In this document: piece after piece, positions 47,830-56,938 of the stretch
Position numbering within the stretch: the first letter of the stretch is position 1
Layout: every line of letters begins with the position of its first letter
NCBI RefSeq assembly: GCF_002119725.1
Contig: NZ_CP021109.1
Span: forward strand, 3,720,001 to 3,784,000
Length of the DNA: 64,000 nt
Reading direction: 5' to 3'
Source of the DNA: Bordetella genomosp. 9
GTDB taxonomy: Bacteria; Pseudomonadota; Gammaproteobacteria; Burkholderiales; Burkholderiaceae_B
Translations under genes and position numbers: made by a program
Notes under the pieces: model-generated
Database searches by the model: none
The model's input: only the letters and a program-made list of their open reading frames with translations
What the model was told of the DNA's origin: nothing

Positions 47830-49161
47830 CTAGCGGGTGGAGGTGAACGAAGCGTTTGCGGGCGGGGCATCGGTCTGCCCCGCGAGATCGGTCAGGCACC
47901 ACGCCAGCGCGCGGGTGCACGCGGCGAGGTCCTCGATGGCGGTGTGTTCTTCGGGGTGATGGCTGATCCCCGCGATGCTCGGGGCGAACAGCATTGCCGT
48001 CGGACAGAAACCGGCCAGCGGCATCGCATCGTGAAAGGCGCCCGATAGCATGTCCTGGTGGGTCAGCCGGAGCGCGCGGCACGCTTGCCGCGCCAGCGCC
48101 GTCAGGCCCCCGTCGAACGTGACGGTGGGCTTGTTCTGCAAGGTATCCATCGTGGCGCCCGGGGGCAGCAAAGCCTGCAGCCGCGCCTGCAGCGCGTCCA
48201 GCACCCGCGCGTCCGGGTGCCGCGTATCGACGGTAAAGACCACCTGGTCGGCGATCGTGTTGATGGAGTCCGGCCTGCACTGCCAGCGGCCGATGGTCAG
48301 GCGCAGCGCTTCGTCGTCCTGGGCGCGGCCGTATTCGAGCAGGGCGTGGGCCAGCGCGATCGCCTTGGCCTGCGCGTCGTCGCGCGCCGATGCCGGCGTG
48401 GTGCCGGCGTGGGCGCTGCGGCCGGGCACCGTCACGCGGAACCAGCGCACTCCTTGTATGGCGGTGACGCAGCCCACCTGCAGCCCGCGCGCTTCCAGGA
48501 TCGGCCCCTGTTCGATATGCGCCTCGATATAGGCGTGCAACGGCCGCGCCAGCGGCGTGTCGAACCACTGCCAGCCCGCTTCGCGCGCGGCGGCGGCGAA
48601 GTCCGCACGGGCCTCGGCGCAGGCCTGTCCGAACGGCACGCCTTGCGCATCGCGCGCGTCTTGGAATTCCGCCAGGCGATCGGGGCAGACATAGGACAGC
48701 GAGCCCATCAGCCCGGGCGCGAAGCGCGAGCCTTCCTCGTTGGTCCACATCACCGTTTCGATGGCGCGGCGCGTGTGCACGCCCGCCGCATCCAGTGCGG
48801 CGAATACTTCCAGGCCCGCGGCCACGCCATAGGCGCCGTCCAGCCATCCTCCCAGCGGCTGGGTATCGACGTGGCTGCCCGTCATGACGGGCGGCGCGCC
48901 GGCGTCGCTGCCCTGGCGCCGGACGTACACGTTGGCCGCGGCATCGATACCGACCGCATAGCCGGGGCGGCCGGCGAACTCGGCAGCCAGCCAGCGGCGC
49001 GCAAGCCGTTCCTGCTCAGTCAACGCCTGCCGCGCCACGCCGCCACGCGGCTGCCCCGGCTGGACCGCGCCGAATTGGGCCAGCCCCTCCAACCTTGCCT
49101 GCAGGCGGGCGTCATCGACGGCGCCGGCCACGCGGTCCCGCGCGTTATCAAGCGCTTGCAT
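47830..49161 (-). CDS. M20 zinc amidohydrolase, N-carbamoyl-amino acid/allantoate type
   Basis: 443-residue di-zinc hydrolase of the AllC/HyuC group, which cleaves ureido bonds in N-carbamoyl amino acids, allantoate or related compounds. Metal ligands appear in [19 protein letters not shown] (His97, Asp108) and [11 protein letters not shown] (Glu142/143), with further His in [10 protein letters not shown] and the C-terminal [10 protein letters not shown]. Between them lies the dimerisation domain ([12 protein letters not shown]). Its start overlaps the ATPase gene by 14 bp, so it is produced with the importer. Confidence 0.87.
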   Translation of the reverse strand: MQALDNARDRVAGAVDDARLQARLEGLAQFGAVQPGQPRGGVARQALTEQERLARRWLAAEFAGRPGYAVGIDAAANVYVRRQGSDAGAPPVMTGSHVDTQPLGGWLDGAYGVAAGLEVFAALDAAGVHTRRAIETVMWTNEEGSRFAPGLMGSLSYVCPDRLAEFQDARDAQGVPFGQACAEARADFAAAAREAGWQWFDTPLARPLHAYIEAHIEQGPILEARGLQVGCVTAIQGVRWFRVTVPGRSAHAGTTPASARDDAQAKAIALAHALLEYGRAQDDEALRLTIGRWQCRPDSINTIADQVVFTVDTRHPDARVLDALQARLQALLPPGATMDTLQNKPTVTFDGGLTALARQACRALRLTHQDMLSGAFHDAMPLAGFCPTAMLFAPSIAGISHHPEEHTAIEDLAACTRALAWCLTDLAGQTDAPPANASFTSTR

Positions 49162-49984
49162 CGGCGCCTCCCTCGGGCAACGCCAGGCTGCGCCGTATCC
49201 AGGGTTGCAAAAAGGCCTTGATGCGCGGATGCGAGGGCCGGCGGATGATGTCCTGGGCAGAGCCGGTGGCCAGGATGCGCCCCTGTTCCATGAAGACGAT
49301 GCGGTCGGACACTTCCGCGGCGAAGCTCATTTCGTGCGTGACCATTACCATCGTCATGCCGTCGCGCGACAGCGACTGGATGACCGCCAGCACCTCGTCC
49401 ACCAGCTCCGGATCCAGGGCGGACGTCGGCTCATCGAGCAGCATCGCTTCCGGCGATACGGCCAGGGCGCGGGCAATGCCCACGCGCTGCTGCTGGCCGC
49501 CGCTCAGGCTCGCAGGCAGCACGCCGGCCTTGCCGGCCAGCCCGACGCGGTCCAGCGCCTCCATGGCGATCTGCCGCGCCTGGACGGCCGGTTTCGCGCG
49601 CGCCAGCGTCAGCGGCGCCATGACGTTGGCCAGCACAGTCATGTGCGGCCATAGGTTGAAATGCTGGAACACCATCGCCAGCGGCGCGCGCACTTCCGCA
49701 ACCGCGCGGTCGCTGTCGCGCACCAGGCGGCCGCTGGCGTCGCGCCGATAGCCCAGCAACGCGCCGCGGATATGGACTTCGCCCTCGTCGTAGGCGTCCA
49801 GGAAATTCATGCAGCGCAGAAGCGTGGTTTTGCCGGAGCCGGAAGGTCCGATCAAGGTCACCACTTCGCCGCGCGCGATGTCCAGGTCGATGCCGGCCAG
49901 CACGCGATGGCTGCCGAAGGTCTTGCCGACGCCGCGCATCGAAATCATCGGCAGCGCGGCGCCGGTATGGATGGTGTCGGTCAT
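49148..49984 (-). CDS. Polar amino-acid type ABC importer ATPase
   Basis: 278-residue ATPase of the GlnQ/HisP class. Walker [11 protein letters not shown]-loop [10 protein letters not shown], signature [15 protein letters not shown], Walker [12 protein letters not shown] and VTHEMSFA are all present. The start at 49984 (MTDTIHTG) is preferred, since upstream the frame runs through the permease gene. It energises the two permeases encoded just upstream, and its 3' end overlaps the hydrolase gene. Confidence 0.92.
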   Translation of the reverse strand: MTDTIHTGAALPMISMRGVGKTFGSHRVLAGIDLDIARGEVVTLIGPSGSGKTTLLRCMNFLDAYDEGEVHIRGALLGYRRDASGRLVRDSDRAVAEVRAPLAMVFQHFNLWPHMTVLANVMAPLTLARAKPAVQARQIAMEALDRVGLAGKAGVLPASLSGGQQQRVGIARALAVSPEAMLLDEPTSALDPELVDEVLAVIQSLSRDGMTMVMVTHEMSFAAEVSDRIVFMEQGRILATGSAQDIIRRPSHPRIKAFLQPWIRRSLALPEGGADASA

Positions 49985-50021
49985 GGAAGGATCCGGTTTG
50001 CGGGGTGGTCGGTCGGCGGGC

Positions 50022-50666
50022 TCACGCCAGGCGGCGCGCCAGCAAGCCCGCCAGGCGGCCGATCGCCAGCGCCAGCAGCCAATAGCAGGCGGCGAGCGCC
50101 ACATAGGGTTCGATGTAGACGAACTGCGCCGAGACGATGCGGGACGCGGTCAGCGTGAGTTCGGGATAGGTGATCACCGAGGCCAGGGCGGATTCCTTTA
50201 CCAGCAGGATCGTCTGGTGCGCGATCAGCGGAAGCGCCGCCCTCATGGCCTGAGGAAGCTGGATCCGGCGGAAGACCTGCCCGCGATCCAAGCCCATGAC
50301 CAGCGCCGCCTCCACCTGTCCGCGCGGAATCGCTTCCCAGCAGGCGCGGAAGATTTCGGCGAAGTAGGCGCCGCTGTAGATCGACAAGGTAAGGGCTGCG
50401 GCGGCGTAGGGGTCCAGCGAGATCCCGGCGCTGGGCAGGCCGAAGTAGACGATGAACAGGTGGATCAGGAACGGGACGCCGCGCCACATCACCGTGTACG
50501 CCCAGTAGCACCAGATGAACGGCCGCAAGCCGGTCTCGCGCAGCACATGCGCGATGAAGCCGGTGAGCAGGCCGCCCGCCAAAGCGGCGGCAACCAGACC
50601 TACCGTGTGCAGCAGGCCGGGAGCGAATTCCGGCAGCAGCGATAGCAGCAAATGAAAATCCATCAT
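50022..50666 (-). CDS. Polar amino-acid type ABC importer permease (second)
   Basis: 214-residue permease of the HisMQ type with five predicted helices. The segment [19 protein letters not shown] is the family's xxRGTPxLxQ motif in a variant form, and [36 protein letters not shown] is the EAA coupling loop that docks on the ATPase. Its ATG overlaps the stop of the first permease gene (ATGA), so the two are coupled and likely form a heterodimer. Confidence 0.9.
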   Translation of the reverse strand: MMDFHLLLSLLPEFAPGLLHTVGLVAAALAGGLLTGFIAHVLRETGLRPFIWCYWAYTVMWRGVPFLIHLFIVYFGLPSAGISLDPYAAAALTLSIYSGAYFAEIFRACWEAIPRGQVEAALVMGLDRGQVFRRIQLPQAMRAALPLIAHQTILLVKESALASVITYPELTLTASRIVSAQFVYIEPYVALAACYWLLALAIGRLAGLLARRLA

Positions 50667-51376
50667 GACTTCCGGATGGCGTTGCGCCGGACGACGACAC
50701 GGCTGGCATGGCGGCTGCCGGCCATGCGACGCGCCAGCCAGGTTCCGAGCAGGAATACCGCCGCAGTCAGCGCCAGGTACATCAGTCCCGTGGCGGCATA
50801 GACCTCCAGCGGACGGTAGTTCGACGCCACGATCTGCCGCGCCGCGCGCGCCAGGTCCGCCACCGCGATCACCGATACGATGGCGGAGTTCTTGATGACG
50901 TCGATGGCTTCCGACACCACCGCGGGCCACACGGCGCGAGCCATTTGCGGCAACTGGATATGGCGGAACACCTGGCGCGGCGTCAGCCCGAACACCGCGC
51001 CGGCCTCGAGTTGGCCGCGTGCGACCGCCGCCAGACCGCCGCGCAGGATCTCGCACTGAAACGCCGCCGAGTTCAGCGACATCGCCAGCATGGCGGCGAA
51101 CAGGGGCGGCAGGTCCACGCCGAGCGCGCTGGGCAGGTAGAACAGCATCAGCAACTGCACCAGCATGGGCGTGCCGCGAAAGAAGCTGACGTAGGCGACC
51201 ACCGCGAGCCGCAGCGGGCTGCGCCGGCTGCCCGTCAGCGTCAGGCCCAACAGCGCGGCCCCCAGCAGGAAGCCGCCGGCAATGGCTACCGCCGCGACCA
51301 GCACGGTCATGACGGCGCCGTTGCCCAGGACGGGCGCGTAGGCGGCCAGGCGCTCGAACAAGGTGGCGTCGTTCAT
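50663..51376 (-). CDS. Polar amino-acid type ABC importer permease (first)
   Basis: 237-residue permease of the HisMQ type. FFRGTPMLVQLLMLFYLPSALG matches the conserved R-G-T-P segment, and AVARGQLEAGAVFGLTPRQVFRHIQLPQMARAVWP is the EAA loop. The C-terminus is unusually basic ([17 protein letters not shown]). It follows the binding-protein gene by 10 bp and overlaps the second permease gene. Confidence 0.9.
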   Translation of the reverse strand: MNDATLFERLAAYAPVLGNGAVMTVLVAAVAIAGGFLLGAALLGLTLTGSRRSPLRLAVVAYVSFFRGTPMLVQLLMLFYLPSALGVDLPPLFAAMLAMSLNSAAFQCEILRGGLAAVARGQLEAGAVFGLTPRQVFRHIQLPQMARAVWPAVVSEAIDVIKNSAIVSVIAVADLARAARQIVASNYRPLEVYAATGLMYLALTAAVFLLGTWLARRMAGSRHASRVVVRRNAIRKS

Positions 51377-51386
51377 TGCAACGGGC

Positions 51387-52217
51387 TCACATCTCGGGCG
51401 TCGGAACCTTGTCGGTGGGCACGCTCATGGTGAACCCGAACCACTTCATCTGCAGCTTTTGCAGCTCGCCCGTCTGCTGGGCGCGGGCGATGCCGTCGCT
51501 GAAGAACTTCACCAGGCTTGCGCTATCGGCTTCCTTGCGGCCCACCCAGCCGAAGTAAGTCTTGGGCCCGATCGGCTGGTCGATCACGGCATAGACGTCG
51601 CCCCGGGTCTTCACCAGCGTGGCCAGGTTGGCCAGCGATTGCGCCACGGCGTCCAGGCGGCCGGCGGCAAGGTCGGCATAGGCCTCGTCGAAACTGACGT
51701 ACTCGCGGATGTTCACCGCCGGCTTGCCGGCAGCCTTCAGCTTGTCCGAATACGCCTGCAGGGCCTTCAATTGCGCCGAGCCGGTCTGCGATCCCACCGT
51801 CTTGCCCGCGATGTTCTCGGCGCCGGCCAGCGCGGTGTCGGCTTTGCGCTTGACCAGGGCCGTCGTCGCGTCCGCGATCGGCACCGTGAAGGCGAACTTG
51901 GCGGCGCGCTCGCCCGTCATGGTGACGGAGGTCACGATGAAGTCGAACTTGCGCGTGGCCAGGCCCGGCAGGATGCCCTGGAACGGCACGTCGAGCTGTT
52001 TGACCTTGACGCCCGGCAGGCCGCTCATGATCAGGTTCATCAAGTCGGGCCCGTAACCGACGATCTTGCCGTCCTGCAGGTACTCGAAGGGTGCGAACTG
52101 CGCTTCGGTCCCGATGACGATTTCCTTCTTCTGCCGGATGTTGTCCAACAGATCCGCGTGCGCGGCACCGGCCGCGGCGAAAGCCAGTACGGCCATGATC
52201 AAACGACTGCGCAGCAT
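51387..52217 (-). CDS. Extracellular solute-binding protein, family 3
   Basis: 276-residue periplasmic receptor. Signal peptide residues 1-21 (MLRSRLIMAVLAFAAAGAAHA). Family-3 features: EIVIGTEAQFAPFEYLQDGKIVGYGPDLMNLI, FQGILPGLATRKFDFIVTSVTMTGER, GKTVGSQTGSAQLKAL, and DAVAQSLANLATLV near the hinge. Family-3 proteins bind amino acids, opines or guanidino compounds; the hydrolases downstream suggest a ureido or guanidino ligand. It is the first gene of the eight-gene operon, with a 21-bp palindrome 70 bp upstream. Confidence 0.9.
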   Translation of the reverse strand: MLRSRLIMAVLAFAAAGAAHADLLDNIRQKKEIVIGTEAQFAPFEYLQDGKIVGYGPDLMNLIMSGLPGVKVKQLDVPFQGILPGLATRKFDFIVTSVTMTGERAAKFAFTVPIADATTALVKRKADTALAGAENIAGKTVGSQTGSAQLKALQAYSDKLKAAGKPAVNIREYVSFDEAYADLAAGRLDAVAQSLANLATLVKTRGDVYAVIDQPIGPKTYFGWVGRKEADSASLVKFFSDGIARAQQTGELQKLQMKWFGFTMSVPTDKVPTPEM

Positions 52218-52286
52218 GAATAACCCCTTGATAGCGATGCCCGCCAGCGGGCGGTAGACGTGGAACCGGTGCAAGTGAAGTGCTTT

Positions 52287-52307
52287 CCATGCAAGTCACT
52301 TGCATGG
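52287..52307. promoter_or_regulatory. Perfect 21-bp palindrome upstream of the importer operon
   Basis: CCATGCAAGT, a central C, and ACTTGCATGG form a perfect inverted repeat. A degenerate copy, GCAAGTGAAGTGC, lies just before it near 52271. The position, 70 bp upstream of the binding-protein start, fits a transcription-factor operator, probably for the XRE-cupin regulator encoded in the operon. Confidence 0.65.
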
Positions 52308-52488
52308 CTATCAAGCAACATGCATGCCAATTCCAGGCGCCAGGGGCTGCGGGATTACGAAGGGCGAGCAAGCGCCATTGGCGGGCGCGACGTGCGTCGC
52401 GATGGTGCGTACGCACCGAGATGGCTCATGAACCCAGGCGGCAAGCGCATGCGTGCCGCCTTGCGGGCGCGCATGCCTGCGCCGCGCC

Positions 52489-53217
52489 TCAGGCCGGGCA
52501 ACCCAGCCGCGTGGCCAGGGTTTCCAGATCGTCCACCACCCAATCCCAGTCCTGCTCGGCGCGCAGATTGGTTTTTTGATTGGGGCCGTATTCCGTCGCC
52601 CGCAATACGAAAGCCGTCCTGAAGCCGCATTGACGCGCCGCGGCCAGGTCGCCGTTGTGGGCGGCCACCATGCAGATTTCCTGCGGCCGCATGCCGAGGA
52701 CGTCCGCGGTGCGCTGGTAGACCTCGTGCGATGGCTTGTACGCCTGGACGACTTCGGCCCCCAGGATCGCGTCCCACGGCAGGCCGGCGCGCTTGGCGAC
52801 ATCGGTCATCAGGCGAATATTGCCGTTGGAAAGCGGCGCGATGATGAAGCGCTGCTTCAGCCGGCGCAGGCCCGGCACGGAATCGGGCCAGGGGTCCAGG
52901 CGGTGCCAGACCAGGTTCAATTCATCGAGTTCCCCGGCGGGAATCGATGCGGGGTCCACGCCGACGTCGGCCAGGGCGCTTTCCAGGTTTTCACGATGCA
53001 GCACGTCCAGGCGTACGAAGGGCCGGCGCCCGCCGCGGATCTCGTCGAGCGCCGGCTGATACTTCCTGCGCCAGGCATGGGCAAGGTCGTAAGGGTCCGC
53101 GCCGATGTTATGGCGCGCAAGAAAGGGCCGCAGCTGGGCGGCGACGCTGGTGCGCCAATCCACCACCGTGCCAAATACGTCGAACAAAAGCGCCTGGATT
53201 GCCGTGCTGTCGGACAT
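52489..53217 (-). CDS. HAD-superfamily haloacid dehalogenase, type II
   Basis: 242-residue HAD hydrolase similar to L-2-haloacid dehalogenases. Asp13 in LLFDVFGTVVDW is the nucleophile; LSNGN, the VVQAYKPSHEVYQ lysine motif, and MVAAHNGDLAAARQ follow. The presence of VFGTVVDWR instead of the phosphatase DxD motif (DVF rather than DxD) supports dehalogenase chemistry, but haloacid substrates are not the only option. It follows the enolase-superfamily gene by 79 bp on the same strand. Confidence 0.82.
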   Translation of the reverse strand: MSDSTAIQALLFDVFGTVVDWRTSVAAQLRPFLARHNIGADPYDLAHAWRRKYQPALDEIRGGRRPFVRLDVLHRENLESALADVGVDPASIPAGELDELNLVWHRLDPWPDSVPGLRRLKQRFIIAPLSNGNIRLMTDVAKRAGLPWDAILGAEVVQAYKPSHEVYQRTADVLGMRPQEICMVAAHNGDLAAARQCGFRTAFVLRATEYGPNQKTNLRAEQDWDWVVDDLETLATRLGCPA

Positions 53218-53296
53218 GGTCGATACCTGTGGATGAGTGGGAAAAAACGCTGCCGTGCCAGCGTACCGCCCGCTCATCCGCCCGGCAACGACCGGT

Positions 53297-54445
53297 TCAG
53301 CGAACCTCCTGCCAGGCAGCCGACTGCCCCGGATACACCACGCCGTAGCGTTCGATTGCAGCGGGGTCGAACAGGAACCCCAAGCCTGCCTCGCGAGGCA
53401 GCAGCAGATCGCCCTTCTCCGCGACCAGTTGACGGTCGATCAGGCGGCGGAAGTTGACGATGTGGTCGTCGGGCATCCACTCCACGTAGGTGGCGTTGGG
53501 CGTGCAGGCCACCAAGTGGACATGGACGTCGTGCCATGCGTGCGGCGCCACGGTTATGCCATGACTCGCGGCCGTGGCCGCGATGCGCCGCCATTCCGTG
53601 ATGCCGCCGCATACCGTCGCGTCGGTTTGCAGCAGCGTTGTAGCGCCGCTCACGATCAGGTCCTTGAAGCGCCAGCGGCCCGCCTCGACTTCGCCGGTGG
53701 CCACAGTCAACGGGGTGGCGCGCGCCAGGCGGGCGTGGTTGTCGATATCGTCAGGGGAAAAGGGTTCTTCGATCCAGAAGGGCTGATAGGGTTCGAAGGC
53801 GCGCACGTACTCCAATGCCGTGGGCAGGTCCCGCCAGGCGTTGTTGGCGTCCAGCATCAGGCGCACGTCTTCGCCAATGGCTTCGCGAACCGCGGCGATG
53901 CGGCGCCGCTCGCCGGCAACGCTTTCCAGACCTACCTTCATTTTCACCGCGCGAAAGCCTTCCTTGACATGCCCCGCCATCTCGGCGGCCAGCTTGTCGG
54001 GCGTCTTTCCGGGCAGGTAATAGCCGCCGCTGGCATAGGCCGACACGCGGTCGCGCACGGTGGCGCCCAGATATCGATACAGCGGCAGCCCGGCGCTGCG
54101 CGCGTTCAGGTCCCACAGCGCGATGTCGATGGCCGACAGCGCACGCATGACGCCGCCGGCCCGGCCCAGCAGCAACGCCTCCTGGTAAAGCTCCGACCAC
54201 AGGCCCTCCACCCGCAGCGAATCCTCGCCCACCAGGCGCGGCGCCAGCAGGTCGGCGGCGGCCACCGCGAGCAGGCGGCCCGCGCTATTGACGGCGTAGC
54301 AATAGCCCAGACCCTCCTGTCCGTCCGTGGAGCGGATGCGGATCAGGCAGTACTCGCGCGCCGTAACCTGGCGGGTGGAAAAGGTGACCGGCTTGTCCAG
54401 CGGGACGCGGGCGATGCAGACGGAAACGGACTCGATGATAGGCAT
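53297..54445 (-). CDS. Enolase-superfamily (mandelate racemase/muconate cycloisomerase-like) enzyme
   Basis: 382-residue acid-sugar dehydratase or racemase candidate. The general base is in VKMKVG (Lys168, Lys170), metal ligands are probably Asp199 (LDANNAW), Glu226 or Glu227 (WIEEPFSPDD) and Glu252 (ATGEVEAGR), and His302 in APHAWHDVHVH is a second catalytic candidate. A KxK/His pair is the mandelate racemase-type arrangement. Substrate unknown. Located between a Bug receptor and a HAD enzyme in one operon, so it likely acts on the acid that the receptor binds. Confidence 0.85.
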   Translation of the reverse strand: MPIIESVSVCIARVPLDKPVTFSTRQVTAREYCLIRIRSTDGQEGLGYCYAVNSAGRLLAVAAADLLAPRLVGEDSLRVEGLWSELYQEALLLGRAGGVMRALSAIDIALWDLNARSAGLPLYRYLGATVRDRVSAYASGGYYLPGKTPDKLAAEMAGHVKEGFRAVKMKVGLESVAGERRRIAAVREAIGEDVRLMLDANNAWRDLPTALEYVRAFEPYQPFWIEEPFSPDDIDNHARLARATPLTVATGEVEAGRWRFKDLIVSGATTLLQTDATVCGGITEWRRIAATAASHGITVAPHAWHDVHVHLVACTPNATYVEWMPDDHIVNFRRLIDRQLVAEKGDLLLPREAGLGFLFDPAAIERYGVVYPGQSAAWQEVR

Positions 54446-54484
54446 GAGGTGCGGACTCCTGATTGGCCCCGATCGGCGGGCCGG

Positions 54485-55459
54485 TCAATCGAACTTGATA
54501 TTGCTCTGGCTGATGACGCGCGCCCATTTGGCTTTTTCGCTGTCGATCAGCTGCTGGAATTGGGCGGGCGGCTGGTCCAGCAGGTTCAGGCCGAGCTCGT
54601 TCAGCTTGGCCTTGATTTCGGGGCTCTGGATCACGCCGGAAATCTGCTTGTTCAGGTAATCCACCCGCTGCGGCGGCGTGCCGGCCGGCGCGATGATGCC
54701 GAACCACACATTGGCCTCATAGCCGGGCACGCCGGACTGGTCCAGGGTGGGTACGTCGGGCAGTTGCGGCAACCGTTCCTTCGACGTCACGCCCAGGGCC
54801 TTGAGTTTGTGCTGCTTGATGAAAGGCAAACTTTGCGTGGGCGTCGCGAAGATCAGGGGAATCTGGCCGGCGATGACGTCGGTCTGCGCCGGCGCGCCGC
54901 CCTTGTAGGGGATGTGGTTCATCCTGATGCCGGCCATCTGGTCGAACAGTTCCAGCGCGATATGCTGCGTCGAGCCCTGCCCCGGCGTGCCGAAATCGAT
55001 ACCGCCCTGGCGCGCCTTCGCCATCGAGATCAGGTCGCGCGCATTATTGGGCGCGAATTTCGGATTGGCGACGAGCACGAACGGCGTGTCGGCGATCAGG
55101 GACACGGGCGCGAAATCGGCCAGCGTGTAATTCAGATTCGGATAGAGCAGCGTGTTAGTGACGTGCGAGGAAATCACCAGCATCAGCGTGTAGCCGTCCG
55201 GGGTGGCCCGCTTCAGTTCACTGGTGGCGATGGTGCTGTTCGCGCCCGGCTTGTTCTCCACGATCATGGGCTGGGGCCAACGCTTGGACAGCTCGGCCGC
55301 CACCAGGCGCGCCACCGTGTCGTTCGATCCGCCCGGCGCCATGCCGACGATCAGGCGGACCGGTCTGGCGGGATAGTCGTCGGCCGTGGCGGGCCCCGCG
55401 AAAATGCCGAGCGCGGCCGTCAGGCAGGCGCCGGCCAACGCCGTTGCGATGCGTTTCAT
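54485..55459 (-). CDS. Bug-family (TctC-like) tripartite tricarboxylate receptor
   Basis: 324-residue periplasmic solute receptor with a signal peptide of about 26 residues (MKRIATALAGACLTAALGIFA). Bug-family hallmarks: YPARPVRLIVGMAPGGSNDTVAR, NKPGANSTIATSELKRATPDGYTLML, GTPGQGSTQHIALELF, and GVPGYEANVWFGIIAPAGTP. No TctA or TctB membrane subunits are adjacent, as is common for the many orphan Bug receptors in Bordetella. It heads the receptor-enolase-HAD run. Confidence 0.92.
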   Translation of the reverse strand: MKRIATALAGACLTAALGIFAGPATADDYPARPVRLIVGMAPGGSNDTVARLVAAELSKRWPQPMIVENKPGANSTIATSELKRATPDGYTLMLVISSHVTNTLLYPNLNYTLADFAPVSLIADTPFVLVANPKFAPNNARDLISMAKARQGGIDFGTPGQGSTQHIALELFDQMAGIRMNHIPYKGGAPAQTDVIAGQIPLIFATPTQSLPFIKQHKLKALGVTSKERLPQLPDVPTLDQSGVPGYEANVWFGIIAPAGTPPQRVDYLNKQISGVIQSPEIKAKLNELGLNLLDQPPAQFQQLIDSEKAKWARVISQSNIKFD

Positions 55460-55513
55460 GGCGGTTGTCTCCTCGCATGATTGGCTGTTCTGCGTGCATC
55501 CTAGACCCGCCAT

Positions 55514-55548
55514 CTCAGTCGATGAATGGATAATTTCTATAGACTGAG
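55514..55548. promoter_or_regulatory. Inverted repeat upstream of the Bug receptor gene
   Basis: CTCAGTC (55514-55520) and GACTGAG (55542-55548) flank an AT-rich 21-nt spacer, 55 bp upstream of the start. Suitable for a transcription factor; either nearby LysR protein could bind, though none is shown. Confidence 0.35.
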
Positions 55549-55589
55549 AAAGAAAATCGCTGAATCGGCGAGAAGCGCGATTCAGCGAT
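55546..55589 (-). terminator. Rho-independent terminator after the MFS gene
   Basis: A perfect 12-bp stem (55556-55567 with 55578-55589, 10-nt loop) is followed on the minus strand by TTTCTTTC. It lies 18 bp after the MFS stop. Confidence 0.75.
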
Positions 55590-55606
55590 CCATTGGCCGC
55601 TCGCGA

Positions 55607-56863
55607 TCATTCCGCATCCACTGGCGCCCCCTTGCGCGGACTGACGCAAGCCAGCGCCGCGAGCGCCAGCAACGCCGCCGGGATGCCGTAGATCCAGATC
55701 GGCGAGGCCATTGGCAGCACCAGACCGGCCAGCAGCGGTCCCGTCCCGGCCCCGATGTCGCGCCACACCGACCGGGCCGCCAGCGCCTGGACGCGGCCAG
55801 GCCCCGGCGTGCGCATGGCCACGATCGGCGGCAAAAGCGGCAGCTGCAGCGCCCGCAGCACCACGATGGCGGCCGCGCAGCTCCATACCCAGCCCGCGCC
55901 GAACCCCACCAGCACAACGGCGGTCAGCAGCGACAGCCACACGAGCAGACGTTCGGCTCCCACGCGCTCGGCCATCCTGCCGCCCACCGGACTGAGCACG
56001 ATCTCGCCCAGATAGCGCAGCGCAAGCACGGAACCCGCCACGATCACCGACCCGGCGGGCATCAGGTCCTTGCCCAGATAGGCCAGCCCGATGATGAACA
56101 GCCCGTCCAGCGTGAAGCCTTCCAGGAAAGACCAGGTATCCAGGCTGCCGGGCAGGCGCAGGCGCCGCCGCCCGGCGGGCGCGGGGTGCGGATGGGAGGG
56201 AAGCCCGCGCGCCACCGCCACGCCGGCCAATGCCGCCGCACCCAGCAGCAGGAAGATCGGACGCGGTCCGAAGGCGGATGCCGCCCAGGCGCCCACCGGC
56301 AGCGCCGCCACCGGTCCCATGGCGATGATGGCGCGCGAGCGGCCGTTGCGCCGCGCCGCGCCATTCGAATCCGCCGTGGCCATGGCCTGGGTCGACAGGT
56401 TCAAGGCGGCGAACGCCAGTCCCCACAGCAGACGCAACGGCAGCAAGGCCCAGAAACCCGACAAGGTGGCGTAGCCGACCGCGCTCAGGGTCGCCGCCGC
56501 CGCCGCCAGCATGCAGGTGGGCCGGTCCCCGTGCCGGGCGTAGAACCGCGCCACCGAGCCGTAGCCCGCGATGCGGACCAGCCGGTTCGCCGCGAGCAGG
56601 ACGCCCGCCTCCGCCAGCGACACGCCGAACTGTGCGGCATACATCGGAAGCAGCAGATAGAGCACCGTGTCGCCGGGCAGCGTCAACGCCAGCGTGGCGG
56701 CCGCGCGCGCGGAATGCGCGTCGGTGGCAGCGTCCGGCGGCGGGGGATGGGGCGTGCGCGATTGCGGTTGTTCAGGGGCGTCGCGATGCGTCGCTTCGAG
56801 GGTGGGCCGATGCGACGCTTCTGGATGCCGGCGCGTCGCTTCGGAGGTATGCAGGGGCGTCAT
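55607..56863 (-). CDS. MFS transporter with long hydrophilic N-terminus
   Basis: 418-residue major facilitator protein with about 12 membrane helices (first near residue 66). The loop between helices 2 and 3 reads RLVRIAGYGSVARFYARHGDRP, a variant of motif A. The N-terminal 55 residues are unusual: hydrophilic, with many His, Pro, Thr and Glu, and two related blocks (EATRRHPEAS and EATHRDAPEQ). Substrate unknown; likely efflux of small compounds. The start at 56863 is preferred to an ATG at 56899. Divergent from a LysR gene. Confidence 0.82.
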   Translation of the reverse strand: MTPLHTSEATRRHPEASHRPTLEATHRDAPEQPQSRTPHPPPPDAATDAHSARAAATLALTLPGDTVLYLLLPMYAAQFGVSLAEAGVLLAANRLVRIAGYGSVARFYARHGDRPTCMLAAAAATLSAVGYATLSGFWALLPLRLLWGLAFAALNLSTQAMATADSNGAARRNGRSRAIIAMGPVAALPVGAWAASAFGPRPIFLLLGAAALAGVAVARGLPSHPHPAPAGRRRLRLPGSLDTWSFLEGFTLDGLFIIGLAYLGKDLMPAGSVIVAGSVLALRYLGEIVLSPVGGRMAERVGAERLLVWLSLLTAVVLVGFGAGWVWSCAAAIVVLRALQLPLLPPIVAMRTPGPGRVQALAARSVWRDIGAGTGPLLAGLVLPMASPIWIYGIPAALLALAALACVSPRKGAPVDAE

Positions 56864-56938
56864 GGCGCTTATCGTCCGCAGGTTTCCATCCGATGACAAT
56901 CGAAATTCCCGCGCCGCATGGGTGATAAAATCTCACGC

